64,000 bases of DNA from Gerris lacustris (Eukaryota > Arthropoda > Insecta > Hemiptera > Gerridae). Both the position numbers and the translations under genes were made by a program. A model generated the notes under the pieces. It saw nothing but the letters and a program-made list of their open reading frames with translations, was not told where the DNA came from and did not search any database. This document shows, in pieces, positions 43,778 through 54,472 of the stretch (the first letter of the stretch is position 1; the number at the start of each line of letters is the position of its first letter). Where the stretch lies: NCBI GenBank assembly GCA_951217055.1, contig OX578279.1:74814131-74878130 (forward strand). Direction: 5' to 3'.

Positions 43778-44202
43778 CAGTGATCATAGAATCCTTAAAC
43801 GGAAAGATTTCCATCCCCTCTTTATCTACCTGTGTTAGACTACTAGCGCTCCACGGGAATTTGCCGGTTAATATTGTAACTAAATCTTTTACACCATTCA
43901 AAATATTTTAAGTTTCTTAATTCAAAGAAATAAATTTATAAATTAATTTTTCAGTTTACTAGATTCGAACCCGGGAACTTTCGCATTCGGAGCAATCGCG
44001 CATCTCACACAGCCACCGAGGCTGTTTTTTTTTTATTTTGTTTATTTACAAAATAGTACAAATGTCTGAAAACCAGTATTTGTTTATATTTTAGAATTCG
44101 AGGAATGTCAAAAGATTTAAAAAGTTTACAATTTTAACCACCATCTGCCCGACCGGCGCTAGTGGTCTTACACCTCTAGAATACTGGAGTTGGATACCCC
44201 TG
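43778..44202. mobile_element. hAT-like non-autonomous element
   Basis: Starts CAGTGATCATAG and ends in the complement of CAGGGGTATCCAAC, both of the CAG-type seen in hAT ends. Flanked by ATTTACAT (43770-43777) and ATTTACAC (44203-44210), an 8-bp target duplication with one mismatch. Subterminal GGCGCTAGTGGTCTTACACC and TGTTAGACTACTAGCGCTCC are inverted relative to each other. Confidence 0.65.
43955..44024 (-). pseudogene. tRNA-derived sequence inside the hAT-like element
   Basis: Minus strand: A-box-like GGTGGCTGTGTGAGATGC, then B box GGTTCGAATCT. Acceptor pairing is poor. Probably a SINE head or captured tRNA; the adjacent T-rich stretch (44025-44035) lies on its 5' side, not its 3' side, so it is not a normal SINE tail. 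Confidence 0.45.
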
Positions 44203-44486
44203 ATTTACACCTTATATTTTCAAAAGTACTCATCTGTTGTTTTTTTTATGAAATTTAGATAGAAATGTGGATTTGGATGAAATTTTTAACCGTCTACGCT
44301 CTTAAAAGTTTGCGAAATCGATACTTTAATTCATGTAAAATATCAAAACAATTTTGACAGATTGAAAAAACGGGGGGGGGGGAATTAAATAAATTTGACA
44401 ATAATTGGTTGTAAAAGCATAAAATCATTAAAATATACGAAATAGGACGCGAGGAAACAATGTGCCACACTAATTGGCAAACTATT

Positions 44487-45675
44487 TATATTTATAACAC
44501 CTATAATATCATTATGGTATTATATTATTTTATAAACTCGTGTGACCATTCATCAAAAAGTATGCGAGGAAGCTATGTGCCACAATTGATAGAATATTAT
44601 ATCTTTTTATTTTCTATAATTATAATTTTTAGTAAAACAAAACAATTATTGTATCTTTACAAAATAAATTTTGCCTAATCTTTCTTTGTAAATTTTAGGG
44701 CATCAATGACTTTTACACCCAAAGTGAATATAATATAAATATTTTTATTCACACAAATACAGAATTTACAGAATTGCTAAATAGTAAATATTTGTTGAGT
44801 GATAATGGATAAGAGAATTTCTTTTACAAGCAATTCTTAGTCTCTTCTAATAAATGTACTAGTATTGATTAAAATTGCCGACTGCAGTGCTTAGAAAAAT
44901 ACAGAGATAAATTAAAGTTATAGCTTTCAATATGTTTTAGCTTGAAATACAATAAGGAAAGCCAAAATAGAATTTCTATACTTTATAGATCTAATATATA
45001 AGTAGTGATACACGACAAATTGTATTTAGTGAATGAAAATGTATCATTTTTCCCTACTTTATGACGGGAAATGATGAAAAGATTCTATCTCATAATGATT
45101 TTTAGAGAAAAGTTTCAATTATAACCCTTTTCTTCCCTATTTTAATAGTAGACAGATGTTAAATGCATCCCAGATCCCAAATCCCAGACCTGTTTATTCG
45201 CGTCCCAGTTTTAAGAGTTTCTTTTGATCATTTAGTATTCTTTCGTTTTGAAATGCTTTTGTTACTCAATTTCACTCTCATTTAGTTTGTAATCAATGGA
45301 TTCACTTTGGTACAAAAAAAAACAGTTAAAAGTGTTAAGTGTAAAGTAAATTATACAACAACCGGATCTAGTTTATTGTGTTCAGGAATTTAGTTTTTCC
45401 TTAAAAGAATTTTGGTTTTATTTTTGTTTAACATGAAATACGCCAGAGACACTCCCTTCCTCAAGCTTTGGTTTATTAGGGGTGCATCATTTGCTAACAT
45501 ATAATATGTTTTTATATCAATATAAATTGTATGATGAAATTAAAAAAATTAAATTTAATTATTGAACACGTTACCGAAAAATATTATTTAGAATAGAACG
45601 AATGTAGCTAGATATGTAATGAGATAATAAAAACCTGATTATATAAATATATAGTTTATAACAAAGTAACTTTGA
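44487..45675. other. AT-rich sequence with one GACA-1 end fragment
   Basis: 44555-44592 holds an inverted GACA-1 5' terminus (ATGCGAGGAAGCTATGTGCC). Otherwise unrecognised. Confidence 0.45.
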
Positions 45676-46276
45676 TCTTTTTACTACCTTTTTATTAGCT
45701 TGCTTTCTTGTTTGTTTGTTTGTCTGGTACAAATCTGGCAATCGATTTCTAACTAACTTCCAGACTAGCTAGACATTTGAAACTTTTAGCATAGCTCAGA
45801 ACACGATGACAATGCATTATTTTAATACTTTTAGCCATCTTTCAGCAGAATTTAATTGGTTTTCAGCAAATTTTGCTGTACGGAAAGTTAGTTCGAAAAA
45901 AATCCACAAGTTATTTTATTTGTTTTGCCATATCCCATATTTAGGCAATCTTCATTTTGACGGGTCTCAAATTTGTGATAGATAAACATTGAATGACAGC
46001 AAAAAAGGAAATATCGATTATATTATTTCAAATATATCGATGGCACGCTTTAGATTTGGTGTTGGGGAGATCCGTTGTACAAAGATTTGTCCATTTATAG
46101 GTTTAAGGTCAGCTCTCTAGATGATTGTTATTTATGTGAAGTAAATAAATTCGGAACAATTTTTTTTTTCACTAACATTATATATTATATATCAATTATA
46201 TTACCAACATTACATAAGATTCAACAGAAAATTTAAAAACGTAGTATATAAAAAGTTCTTTTTATCTTGAAATTAT
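45676..46276 (-). mobile_element. S-family element, copy 2
   Basis: Reverse orientation, TTTTTATTAGCTTGCTTTCT at the left, TAAAAAGTTCTTTTTATCTT at the right. Lies 45 bp upstream of the GACA-2 copy. Confidence 0.75.
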
Positions 46277-46321
46277 TAGGACATGAGTTTTGTTACTATA
46301 TGTATACTTGAGATAGTAAAA

Positions 46322-46939
46322 ATGAAAATAGACTGCCAATTAGTGTGGCACATAGCTTCCTGGCATCCTATCATGTACTTTATTGTTATATTAACATTAA
46401 AATTATTGTTATATTACTTTATTGTTATATTGTTTATTGTGTAAAAACTATTAATAGTTTTAGCGATCTTTAACACTTCATAGCGGTGTCACTGTTGGTT
46501 TTACTAAAAGATTGTATTTGAAAAAAAAATGTTTGTCTCATTGAATAGATGAAGGTAGATTTTTTTTCCCGACCTAAAATTCCAATTTTAAATTTGAAGT
46601 TCACGTTTACGCGAACGTTGCTCGTGAACGCTTGAACGGATAACGTTGTCGAACGAACTCGTCCTGGGCATTGGAAAAATAAACATGTCTACCAAATTTC
46701 ATCAAAATTGGACGACATTTACTCAAGTTATCGTCACACGTTTCATAATTCGCAGACATACAGATTGACAGACAGACAGACAGACAGACATACAGACAGA
46801 CACGAAACCAAAAATGTTCCCTGATGTCTGAAACGGATTTTCTTTCTTGGAATTTTTAAAATCGGAGGCATAAAAGTTTTTCGTTCTCAAAAGAGATCAC
46901 AATGCTTCCGTTACCTTCGGTAAGCTCGGAAGCAAAATG
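46322..46939 (+). mobile_element. GACA-2 dispersed element, copy 2
   Basis: AAAATAGACTGCCAATTAGT at the left; complete hairpin GCTTCCGTTACCTTCGGTAA and GGAAGCAAAAT at the right. Body as in 20226-20838, with a longer GACA/TACAGACA tract (46769-46801). Confidence 0.85.
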
Positions 46940-47572
46940 AATAAAATGTTATATTATTTAAGTATTTTATAACAAAAATTCTAGTTTAAAATTTATGAAT
47001 ACTAGATGAGAGGTAGTGAATCTCATTCTATTACTGTTAGTTTTTAATTAATATATCGACTTTTCTTGGAGGATTATTGAATGAATTATTTAACTTAGCT
47101 AAATTGGATTAGCCACGAGAGAAAAGGGGCTAGTTTAATATCAACAAAGCCAAGAGCTTATTCAATTTTAACAAGGGGATAGCTCTAAAGCTGAAACTGC
47201 ATCGCTGCCTTCTATAAGGACAGTAAAAACCTTACAGACATCTATTAGATTAAACGCTAGATAGCAAACGCTACCATCTACTATACGATCCGCTCTTAAC
47301 TAGATACGACACATAGATAGTTGTTCGAACCATTAATTGATAAACCTAAATGGAAAAGACCCTATAGACTATAGACAAATTGATTATCTAACACTACACT
47401 GTGAGATATATACGACCCTTTTCTGTATTATCTCAAATAGACATCCAGTTCATTATAAACTGACATAAATTAGGAATATATAGAAAAGAAGATAAGTGAT
47501 TGGTTTTAAACTTATTAATTTAATTATTTAGATAAAGTCGTATATAATTAATTTTGTGTATTTATCTCGAAT
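46940..47572. other. No recognised feature
   Basis: No reading frame or repeat structure that I could support. Confidence 0.4.
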
Positions 47573-48194
47573 TCTTTTTACTACGTTTTTATTAGCTTGC
47601 TTTCTTGTTTGTTTGTTTGTTTGTTTGTTTGATTGTTTGTCTGGTACAAATCTGGCAATCGATTTCTAACTAACTTCCCGAATAGCTAGACATTTGAAAC
47701 TTTTAGCATAGCTCAGAACACGATGACAATGCATTATTTTAATACTTTCAGCAGAATTTAATTGGTTTTCAGCAAATTTTGCTGTACGGAAAGTTAGTTC
47801 GGAAAAAATCCGCAAGTTATTTTATTTGTTTTGCCATATCCCATATTTATGCAATCTTCATTTTGACGGGTTTCAAATTTGTGATAGATAAACATTGAAT
47901 GACAGCAAAACAGGAAATATCGATTATATTATTTATATTATTTCAAATATATTGATGGCACGCTTTAGATTTGGTGTTGGGGAGATCCGTTGTTCAAAGA
48001 TTTGTCCTTTTATAGGTTTAAGATCAGTTCTCTAGATGGTTGTCATTTATGTGAAGTAAATAAATTCGGAACTATTTTTTTTTTTTCACTAACATTATAT
48101 ATTATACAATAACAATTATATTATCAACATTACATACGATTCAACTGAAAATTTAAAATCGTAGTATATAAAAAGTTCTTTTTATCTTGAAATT
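47573..48194 (-). mobile_element. S-family element, copy 3
   Basis: Reverse orientation; the tract reads TTGTTTGTTTGTTTGTTTGT, longer than in copy 2. Otherwise the closest relative of 45676-46276. Confidence 0.75.
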
Positions 48195-48776
48195 TTTCGA
48201 AATTAATTAGAAGCCGTCTAACTCCTACAAAATCCAATCCAAGAGCTAGCCAATGCACCATCCTACGTATACAACCTAACAATCCACAATGTCCATATCC
48301 ACTATCCACTGTTGTTGCTTTCCTCCATGATCTTACATCCCCTAACTACAAATTCATCTACTTTCCGTTTTTCTTATGACTTAATCCAAAATCTATCCCC
48401 TATCACACACCCAGATAACTCCCTTATGCGTAAGTGGCTATGTGACCAACTGTAATAACAAATAGCAATTATTATTTTCTTTGCAAACTAAAATTTCTGT
48501 AGTCAAAACTGAAATGGCGTTAAAGTCCAAAAATGCCACTTTTCAGGAGAACAAAAACAAACTTTGAACAATTCTCTAAAATAAAAAATGGTGAATACTT
48601 AAAGATTATATAATTTAATCCTCATTTTCTTTAAAGTATACTGTGTTGGATCCACAAGCTTAGATCATTATTCCTTCAACACACAGCTACGAATTACCAA
48701 AAGTTTGGAAAAACCCTGACTTAACCCCTTTGGACAACATTGTTGACTGACAACACCTTTGGACAAAAATTCGTAA
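48195..48776. other. No recognised feature
   Basis: A C-rich, T-poor stretch at 48215-48420 (CCACAATGTCCATATCCACT) stands out from the surroundings but has no frame. Confidence 0.4.
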
Positions 48777-49284
48777 AATTTAAGATGGTTTATAATAATT
48801 TGTATGTTGTTCATTAATAGTGAATTATCAGCATTAATAAGCTGGAATAACTGTTATTTCAATTCTATATTAAGTATATTTTAATAACCAACCATCCTAG
48901 TTTGATTATATAGGGTGGAGCACGGCAGACGTATGAATTTGAAAATGTAATGAAACACAGAATGTTACAAAATAATTTTTTTAAAAATTTTTTCCTGATT
49001 AAATAACATGGGAAATTTAAATTTACCTAGATTTAAACAAAGTATCGGATAAGTAGTACCCCTCACATTCCAAACACTGATTAAGCCTTTTTTTGAAGTT
49101 TTTGTACACTCTTTCGAACATTTCCACAGGAATTTTGGCAATTTTGGCTCGCAATGTTGTTCTTGAGGGCTTCCAGGGTTCTGGGATGATCACTGTACAC
49201 CAAAGATTTAAGGTATCCCCAGAGAAAAAAATCATAAGGAGCCAAATCAGGTGATCTTGCTGGCCAGTTTAAATCGCCTCTTAA

Positions 49285-50268
49285 CCCTAGAACGCTAACC
49301 ATATTTTTTAACCTCTTAAGACTAACCTTGAGTCATATTGACTCCCAAATCTATTATACCCAGTTTTATTAAAATATAAAGGCCTAATATGTACACTATT
49401 TTTTTAACACGTTTTAGTGCTAGTTGAAGGGACACTTGGGTGCTTTGTTTCCCATAAAAAAACAATTTTTTCCTTTTAATTCCGGGGTTTCAATCTGGAC
49501 TACTATTACATATCAGGTATTGTTATCTACCGGAGTGGTTTTATTTACTTTTTTTTATGTAACTTTTTTTTTTCCTTCCCTTTGGTTTTTCTATTTCGTA
49601 AATTGTTTCAATTAATTTATCATTTTCCTCATCATCGCTGATGGGATCAAAAAAGGCATTTTCTATTTTCAAATCAGGGTCCAAATCACAACCGTCACCA
49701 TTATTGTCGAATACGCTCCTTTTCATAATCGGTATCTGAATCGGTCATTTCCTTCATCAAGTGATAAATGTCGTTTAGATCATTGTATTTTTTCTCCATT
49801 ATTTAACTATATTCATATTCTATTAACTTTATATAATTTAGACATATAAAGACAAAAAAAAAAAAAAAATTATACTTATAAATGAATAAATTACAATTAT
49901 ATTACCTTTAATTTGAAATAATTATTGAATTAAAAGTTATATAATATTTAATTTATAAGATTTAAAATGTCAAAATAAACAATAACGCGACATACTATTC
50001 TAAAAAATACTATTCTGCGTCAAAAATGACCTACAAAAAATTTACGTGTAAGACTAAACAGGAGTCAAAATGACTCCGTGACTGCAGAAAAACAAACGAT
50101 ATGTCCTCTTTAGAATCTGAATGTGAAACTGATAGAAGTGTAGAAGGGTCATTCAAGGGTGGGAGATAGCATAGCTAAAATGTGGGAGTTCCGGGTTTTA
50201 CAGACACCGTGCATTCGTAGTTGAAAATAAAATGGGAGTCATTTTGACTCCAGGTTAGCTTTCTAGGG
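49285..50268 (-). mobile_element. piggyBac-family element, non-autonomous
   Basis: Begins CCCTAGAACGCTAACC and ends with the complement of CCCTAGAAAGCTAACC, the classical piggyBac CCCTAGAAA-type terminus, with TTAA on both sides (49281-49284 and 50269-50272). Subterminal GAGTCAAAATGACTCC is shared by both ends. At 984 bp it is too short for a full transposase. Confidence 0.9.
49541..49800 (-). pseudogene. N-terminal fragment, probable piggyBac transposase
   Basis: A start at 49798-49800 (MEKKYNDLNDIYHLMKEM) leads into an acidic stretch; a one-base frame change near 49727 connects to DLDPDLKIENAFFDPISDDE and a basic KPKGRKKKSYIKKSK before a stop. An acidic, low-complexity N-terminus is usual for piggyBac transposases, but no conserved domain remains. 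The call rests mainly on the flanking termini. Confidence 0.5.
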
Positions 50269-50690
50269 TTAAGGAGATGAGACCCCCGGGAAATCTGTCT
50301 TTCAAAAAGTTTACGCAAACCCTTGCTGTGTGGGCTGTGGCCCCGTCCTGCTGAAACGTGGAACATAAACGACCCTACTCTCAAACGTCTAGGACCAATA
50401 GGGTGGGAGCAATCCCCTCTTCAAATTCATACGTCTGCCGCGCTCCACCCTGTATTACAATAGCATTAAGGAGTTGAATGACATACATACGTGTAAGTTG
50501 AATTATGCTCTTTATACTAAAATCAGATATCTCATCAGAGAATGTATAAAGACATTAAATTTATTTAAACCTTTTATACTTGGCTCTACATACTTCTTAC
50601 AAACTTGACCCTTATGTATTAAGCTCGATATTTCATTAACAAAACAGGCTAGAATTACCTCCTTTATTTTTCGCTGATTTCAAAAAGCGA

Positions 50691-51087
50691 ATAAAAAAAA
50701 TTGGACTTAACCTTTTTTCCAAGCCTTTTTACTTTTGACTAAAGATTTGTGTATCGCTAGTGTTAACTCATGTATCAAACAATTCATGTAATTTTTGCAT
50801 AATAGGTATTTATTAGCACCTATCATTTATAATCATGATATTTAAAATCCTTCAATATTTTTTTGTTTCAACGACATATACACAACATGCATATACATTC
50901 TCAAAACATCATCAAATTATATTGTTGAAAAGATCAAAAATAATAAGTAATTTGAATCTATATTTTTTTAAGTAAATAAATAAACTAAAGATAATAAGTA
51001 AATCAAGACTAATTAAGATTTAATATAGTCATATTCATATTAAGTTCTATTTTAAATGTTTATTTATACGTATACACACTCATATTA

Positions 51088-51088
<1 letters not shown>
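50691..51088. other. AT-rich sequence, nothing recognised
   Basis: No supported feature. Confidence 0.4.

Positions 51089-51157
<69 letters not shown>
51089..51157. repeat. (TA)n microsatellite
   Basis: About 34 uninterrupted TA units. Shorter runs at 54776-54806 and 62540-62565. Confidence 0.95.
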
Positions 51158-51159
<2 letters not shown>

Positions 51160-52356
51160 TCAAATGAGTATAAAATAGTAGTGTATTTAATATACAAATT
51201 AAGTATACTGCTATAAAGAAAAATAAAGTTGTTTTTTAATTGGCACTAACAACTTTTAAATGAAAAAGTACATTATAATTGAAGTAATAAAAACTAACAC
51301 GAGTTCAAAAAAGTTACAATAAGAAATGTTATAAATAACCGTAAAACTTTTCCTAAGTTTAATAGATATTTGAAACCATTCTTATTTAATAAGAAACTTA
51401 GAACATAATTTAGAAATTAAGCTTCTCATTTATATATATAATAGAAATAAGAAACTGCTGCTGAATTAATTAAGTATAAATATAAATTTAAAGTAAATGT
51501 ATTATTACGTAATTTTAACTAGAATACACGGAAAAGAGGATGAAAATATAAGTATAGATGTATTTTTATAAGTTATTCATAAGTAATATTAAAAAATAAT
51601 AATGAAAAAAAAGTAATTTTAAAAGTTTAGAAATTACGTGTAAGGAGGAAAAGAATAAAGTTATTACTTAAGTTAGGAGATGTACCTGAGTTGAAACCGC
51701 AGGTAACAACCTAAAACGTTAGTTGAATCTAAAACTTTTTCTGTTTAGACGTAAAGTGAGCAATTAATGGTTTTAGGGAGGAAAGAATTTCTCTACAAAC
51801 AATATTTTTATAAATAAAAAAAAAATCGAAAGAAAGTTTTTTTCTTACCTGTCAGCAACGAGCAACTAAAAAGTAAATATAAGTTTTTCTGATTTAGTTT
51901 TACGGGTAAAATTGGATATGAGGAAGTATAGAGAATTTTAAGTAGAACCTTCGAAATTGCGTAAGATAAAGTCAGTGTAAAGAAAAACTTTATATTTTAT
52001 TTTTTGCAAGAATAGTTATAATATAAAAGGATGTTTTCTTTCAATAGAATCAATATTTTTCTAAACTCTAGGAGCTTTAGGAGAAAAGAATTTGTAACAA
52101 GGATCGTTCTTAAATAAAGTTATCTTGCTTTTTATGTTCACCTTGTTTGAAAGGATTAGTCTCAGATCTCAAAACTATTCAAAATTCTGAACTAGACTCA
52201 AAAACTATTTTAATAATAACTTGGCTGCTAAAAGATTTCTGGCTCTATGGTATTCAGAAAGTATGGTAGCAGAGAAATGATCAGAGATTTCTTTAAGTAC
52301 TCAAGTTAGAAGTAATATACATGCATGAACATATTTTATAGATAACCTTTTGCAGA
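51158..52356. other. AT-rich sequence, nothing recognised
   Basis: No supported reading frame or repeat boundary. Confidence 0.4.
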
Positions 52357-52444
52357 ACTTCTTTAGATTATTACTCCCCTTATACAAAGAAGCAGAGAGC
52401 AGTAACAATATAAAGAAGGTGTATGGAATGCTCTTCTTTAGACT

Positions 52445-52501
<57 letters not shown>

Positions 52502-52986
52502 TTTTTTTTTATACCGAGGGGCTTTTACTCCCGAAGACGCAGGCCACTTGATTGAACAAACCCGGGTTAGGAACCGAAATCTTCACACTAGTGTTGTATT
52601 ACAACCAGGAGTGTCATCATCATGGTTTCCAGGCCGAAACCTGGTGGCGCCACTCTTTCGAGGAGCTTCCCATTTGTTTAAACAATGCTGGGTGGACATA
52701 GAGCGGGGGGCCTGGTCCGGGAATCGAACCCGAAGCTGCGGTCACCTTCTGACCCGGCTCGATACTGCTTAACTTGCGTGATTGCACGGCAAGAGCTCTA
52801 GCCTCCGAGCCACCCAGGCCCCCTCTTTAGACTGTTACTCCTCTTATAAAAACATAAGTGTTATATTCCTTTGTCCGAAAGTATACATTGGACTAAACAT
52901 TAAACATCCCTATATCTTAATAGTTATTTAGTCAGTAATTTATATTCTAAAAAAAAAACATAGGGGTGTAACAATCTAAAGAAGTA
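52357..52986. mobile_element. T-family MITE interrupted by a SINE
   Basis: Left part ACTTCTTTAGATTATTACTC to about 52447 and right part from 52824 to the terminus AACAATCTAAAGAAGT. The interruption coincides with a 13-bp duplication of the internal sequence TCTTTAGACTGTT. Confidence 0.85.
52448..52823 (-). mobile_element. SINE with tRNA-like promoter and 5S rRNA-like segment
   Basis: Flanked by the 13-bp duplication TCTTTAGACTGTT (52435-52447 and 52824-52836) and ending in about 60 A residues on the sense strand (T run 52446-52510 on plus). Sense order: GGGGGCCTGG that can pair with CCAGGCCCCC downstream; A box near 52812 (TGGCTCGGAGGC); a segment at 52780-52736 close to 5S rRNA (AAGTTAAGCAGTATCGAGCC, GGTCAG, GGTGACCGC); B box GGTTCGATTCC at 52730-52720; a tRNA-unrelated body; poly(A). 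Moved in trans by a LINE, inferred from the duplication and tail. The long plus-strand open frame over it (poly-Phe) is an artefact. Confidence 0.9.
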
Positions 52987-53216
52987 CCCCTTTTTATCCT
53001 GGTGATTCAAGGTAAGATTTGAGTAGGTAATATGTCACTTGGGCCGACCCCCACTCACTAACTGTATGTATTAACTAGTGGTGCCCTCCCCCCCCCCCCC
53101 CCCCCCGCTACGATCTATTCTTAAAATATCTAAAAGGATTTGTAACAAGCCATGTAAGCATACATTTGTTTTAACACCCTCTTTTCGAATACACTTGTTT
53201 TGAAAATGGCAGACAT
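52987..53216. other. Short unrecognised stretch with a C run
   Basis: C run at 53088-53106. Confidence 0.6.
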
Positions 53217-53345
53217 TTTCGTCTAATAAACTAACTAATCTCTTTTTTGGACTCAGAGGACCTCAAAACGTGTAAATCCATCAAAATCTTAAAATCGAAT
53301 TTTCGCGCCATCACAATACTTTCTCTTTATATGAGAAAGTAAAAA
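53217..53345 (+). repeat. GACA-3 3' fragment
   Basis: TTTTTTGGACTCAGAGGACC to the terminal hairpin TACTTTCTCTTTATATGAGA. Same as the end of 58968-59252. Confidence 0.7.
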
Positions 53346-54400
53346 ATGACGGGGAAAAAACAGTGATAGTTGATGATATTTCTCCATTCAGAAGAAGCAC
53401 TATAAAAGAACTAAGTTATTTGCGTGTTCAATATTGAGCCGGAATATTTACTATATCAAATAGCAATTCAACGTGTAATATTGGAGAGGTAAGGAACCAA
53501 TCTCGAAAGCACATATACGTATACCCTAGTCAACTTCAACCAACCAATATCCTTCATACGGTTTAAATTTACAGCCACGGTAAGACCGGAAAATGTGGGT
53601 TAGTACTTTGTTTTAATAAATAAGTAATAAACAGATGGGACTCTTAAAGAGTGTGTAGTGTAACATATGAAATAATTTATTTTTTCATAAAATTGTGATA
53701 CCCTGGGCTGTTCCATGTCTTTTTATTGTTTTTGACGATTTCACCTTTAGTAAAGATATTATATCGTTTATTATATTTATACTTTTATTAATGAAAAGAA
53801 CAGCTTGAATAATCAATAAGCTTTGAGAATAAAAAATCTCCAAAAAAATCGTTGAGAGAAAACTCAGACAAACTTTCTCATATACGAGTTCATAATTACT
53901 TAGCCCAGTGTTTTCCATTTATTAGTTTTCGTAGGTATAGGTATATTTAATTATTATTGAATATTTCATCAAAAATAACTTCTCCAAAAAAATCCCCCCC
54001 CCCCAACCACTATACTTCGGCTGGTCCTAAAATTTCGAAATAATTCATGCTACTGCCTTATTGTGGGGCGATGAAAATTCCGGGAGTTCATCCCAAATTT
54101 TAATAAATTGCCAATTTTGGGCGCGAAAATTTGAAGTGCGCCAAAAATTTTGAGTTGGGTATCAAATGAAAGCTGCTGAAGAGTAGGACGTAAATATATA
54201 TTTGCTTTTTTAAATTTTTCATTCTTTATTAATTTTATAAGTCAAAATATACCCAAAAAATTTCCCCCCTCCCCAACCACTATATAACGGGTGGTCCTAA
54301 AATTTCGAAATAATTCATGGTTATACCTTATGGTGAAGCGATGGAAATGGTCAGAAAAAATGAATTTTTCTAGTCGTTATTACCGATGAAAAACATTGTG
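53346..54400. repeat. Unclassified sequence with a 275-bp tandem pair
   Basis: CAACCACTATAYWWCGGSTG and GGTCCTAAAATTTCGAAATA with following GGYGAWGCGATG occur at about 54003-54075 and 54278-54350. GGGTATCAAATGAAAGCTGC at 54158 links the unit to the Q-type repeats. A further segment at 53856-53945 (CTCAGACAAACTTTCTCATA) recurs at 57930-58015. Confidence 0.5.
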
Positions 54401-54472
54401 ACCCCCCAGGGGATCGAACCCGGACCCTTGAGATCGAAGAATAAAATCATAATTACATAACGGGCATGCTTA
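54401..54472 (-). pseudogene. tRNA-like sequence
   Basis: Minus strand ends GTCCGGGTTCGATCCCCTGGGGG, a good T-arm with B box; the 5' part (GCATGCCCGTTATGTAATTA) has a poor D-arm. Probably a tRNA pseudogene or SINE head. Confidence 0.45.

Larger units (their letters stand above)
43390..44486 (-). mobile_element. GACA-1 element interrupted by a hAT-like element
   Basis: Reverse copy: CTGAAGAACAAACATTTTTT and CCAAGACAGAAATCCGTTTC near the left, CCACATGCGCACAAACATAC at 43746, and the 5' terminus (complement of AATTAGTGTGGCACA) at 44460-44480. The terminal hairpin is missing, having been replaced by the foldback fragment at 43328-43390. Some central sequence is lost at 43580-43660. Confidence 0.75.
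49023..50375 (-). pseudogene. Mariner-like transposase, C-terminal part, split by piggyBac
   Basis: Upstream segment (about 50273-50375): FQQDGATAHTARV, holding the second catalytic Asp. Downstream segment (49023-49284): GDLNWPARSPDLAPYDFFLW with the third Asp, then YSDHPRTLEALKNNIAS and, after a frame change near 49100, RLNQCLECEGYYL. With the piggyBac sequence and one TTAA removed, the frame is continuous across the junction, and 41 residues separate the two Asp residues, unlike the 34 of classical mariner. The N-terminal HTH and first Asp are absent. Confidence 0.8.
48911..50452 (-). mobile_element. Mariner-like element interrupted by a piggyBac element
   Basis: TIRs: TAGGGTGGAGCACGGCAGAC at 48911 and the complement of CAGGGTGGAGCGCGGCAGAC at 50452, about 33 bp each with two or three mismatches, flanked by TA. 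Without the piggyBac part it is about 558 bp and keeps only the C-terminal part of the transposase. Non-autonomous. Confidence 0.85.
48777..50690. repeat. P-family repeat, interrupted copy (filled site)
   Basis: 48777-48910 and 50453-50690 together correspond to 15781-16203 in reverse. The two halves join at a TA that is duplicated around the mariner-like insertion. Confidence 0.8.

Noticed and set aside
52350..52772. 140-codon plus-strand open frame
   Set aside because: Its long poly-Phe part is the T run of the SINE tail and the rest is antisense to the SINE.
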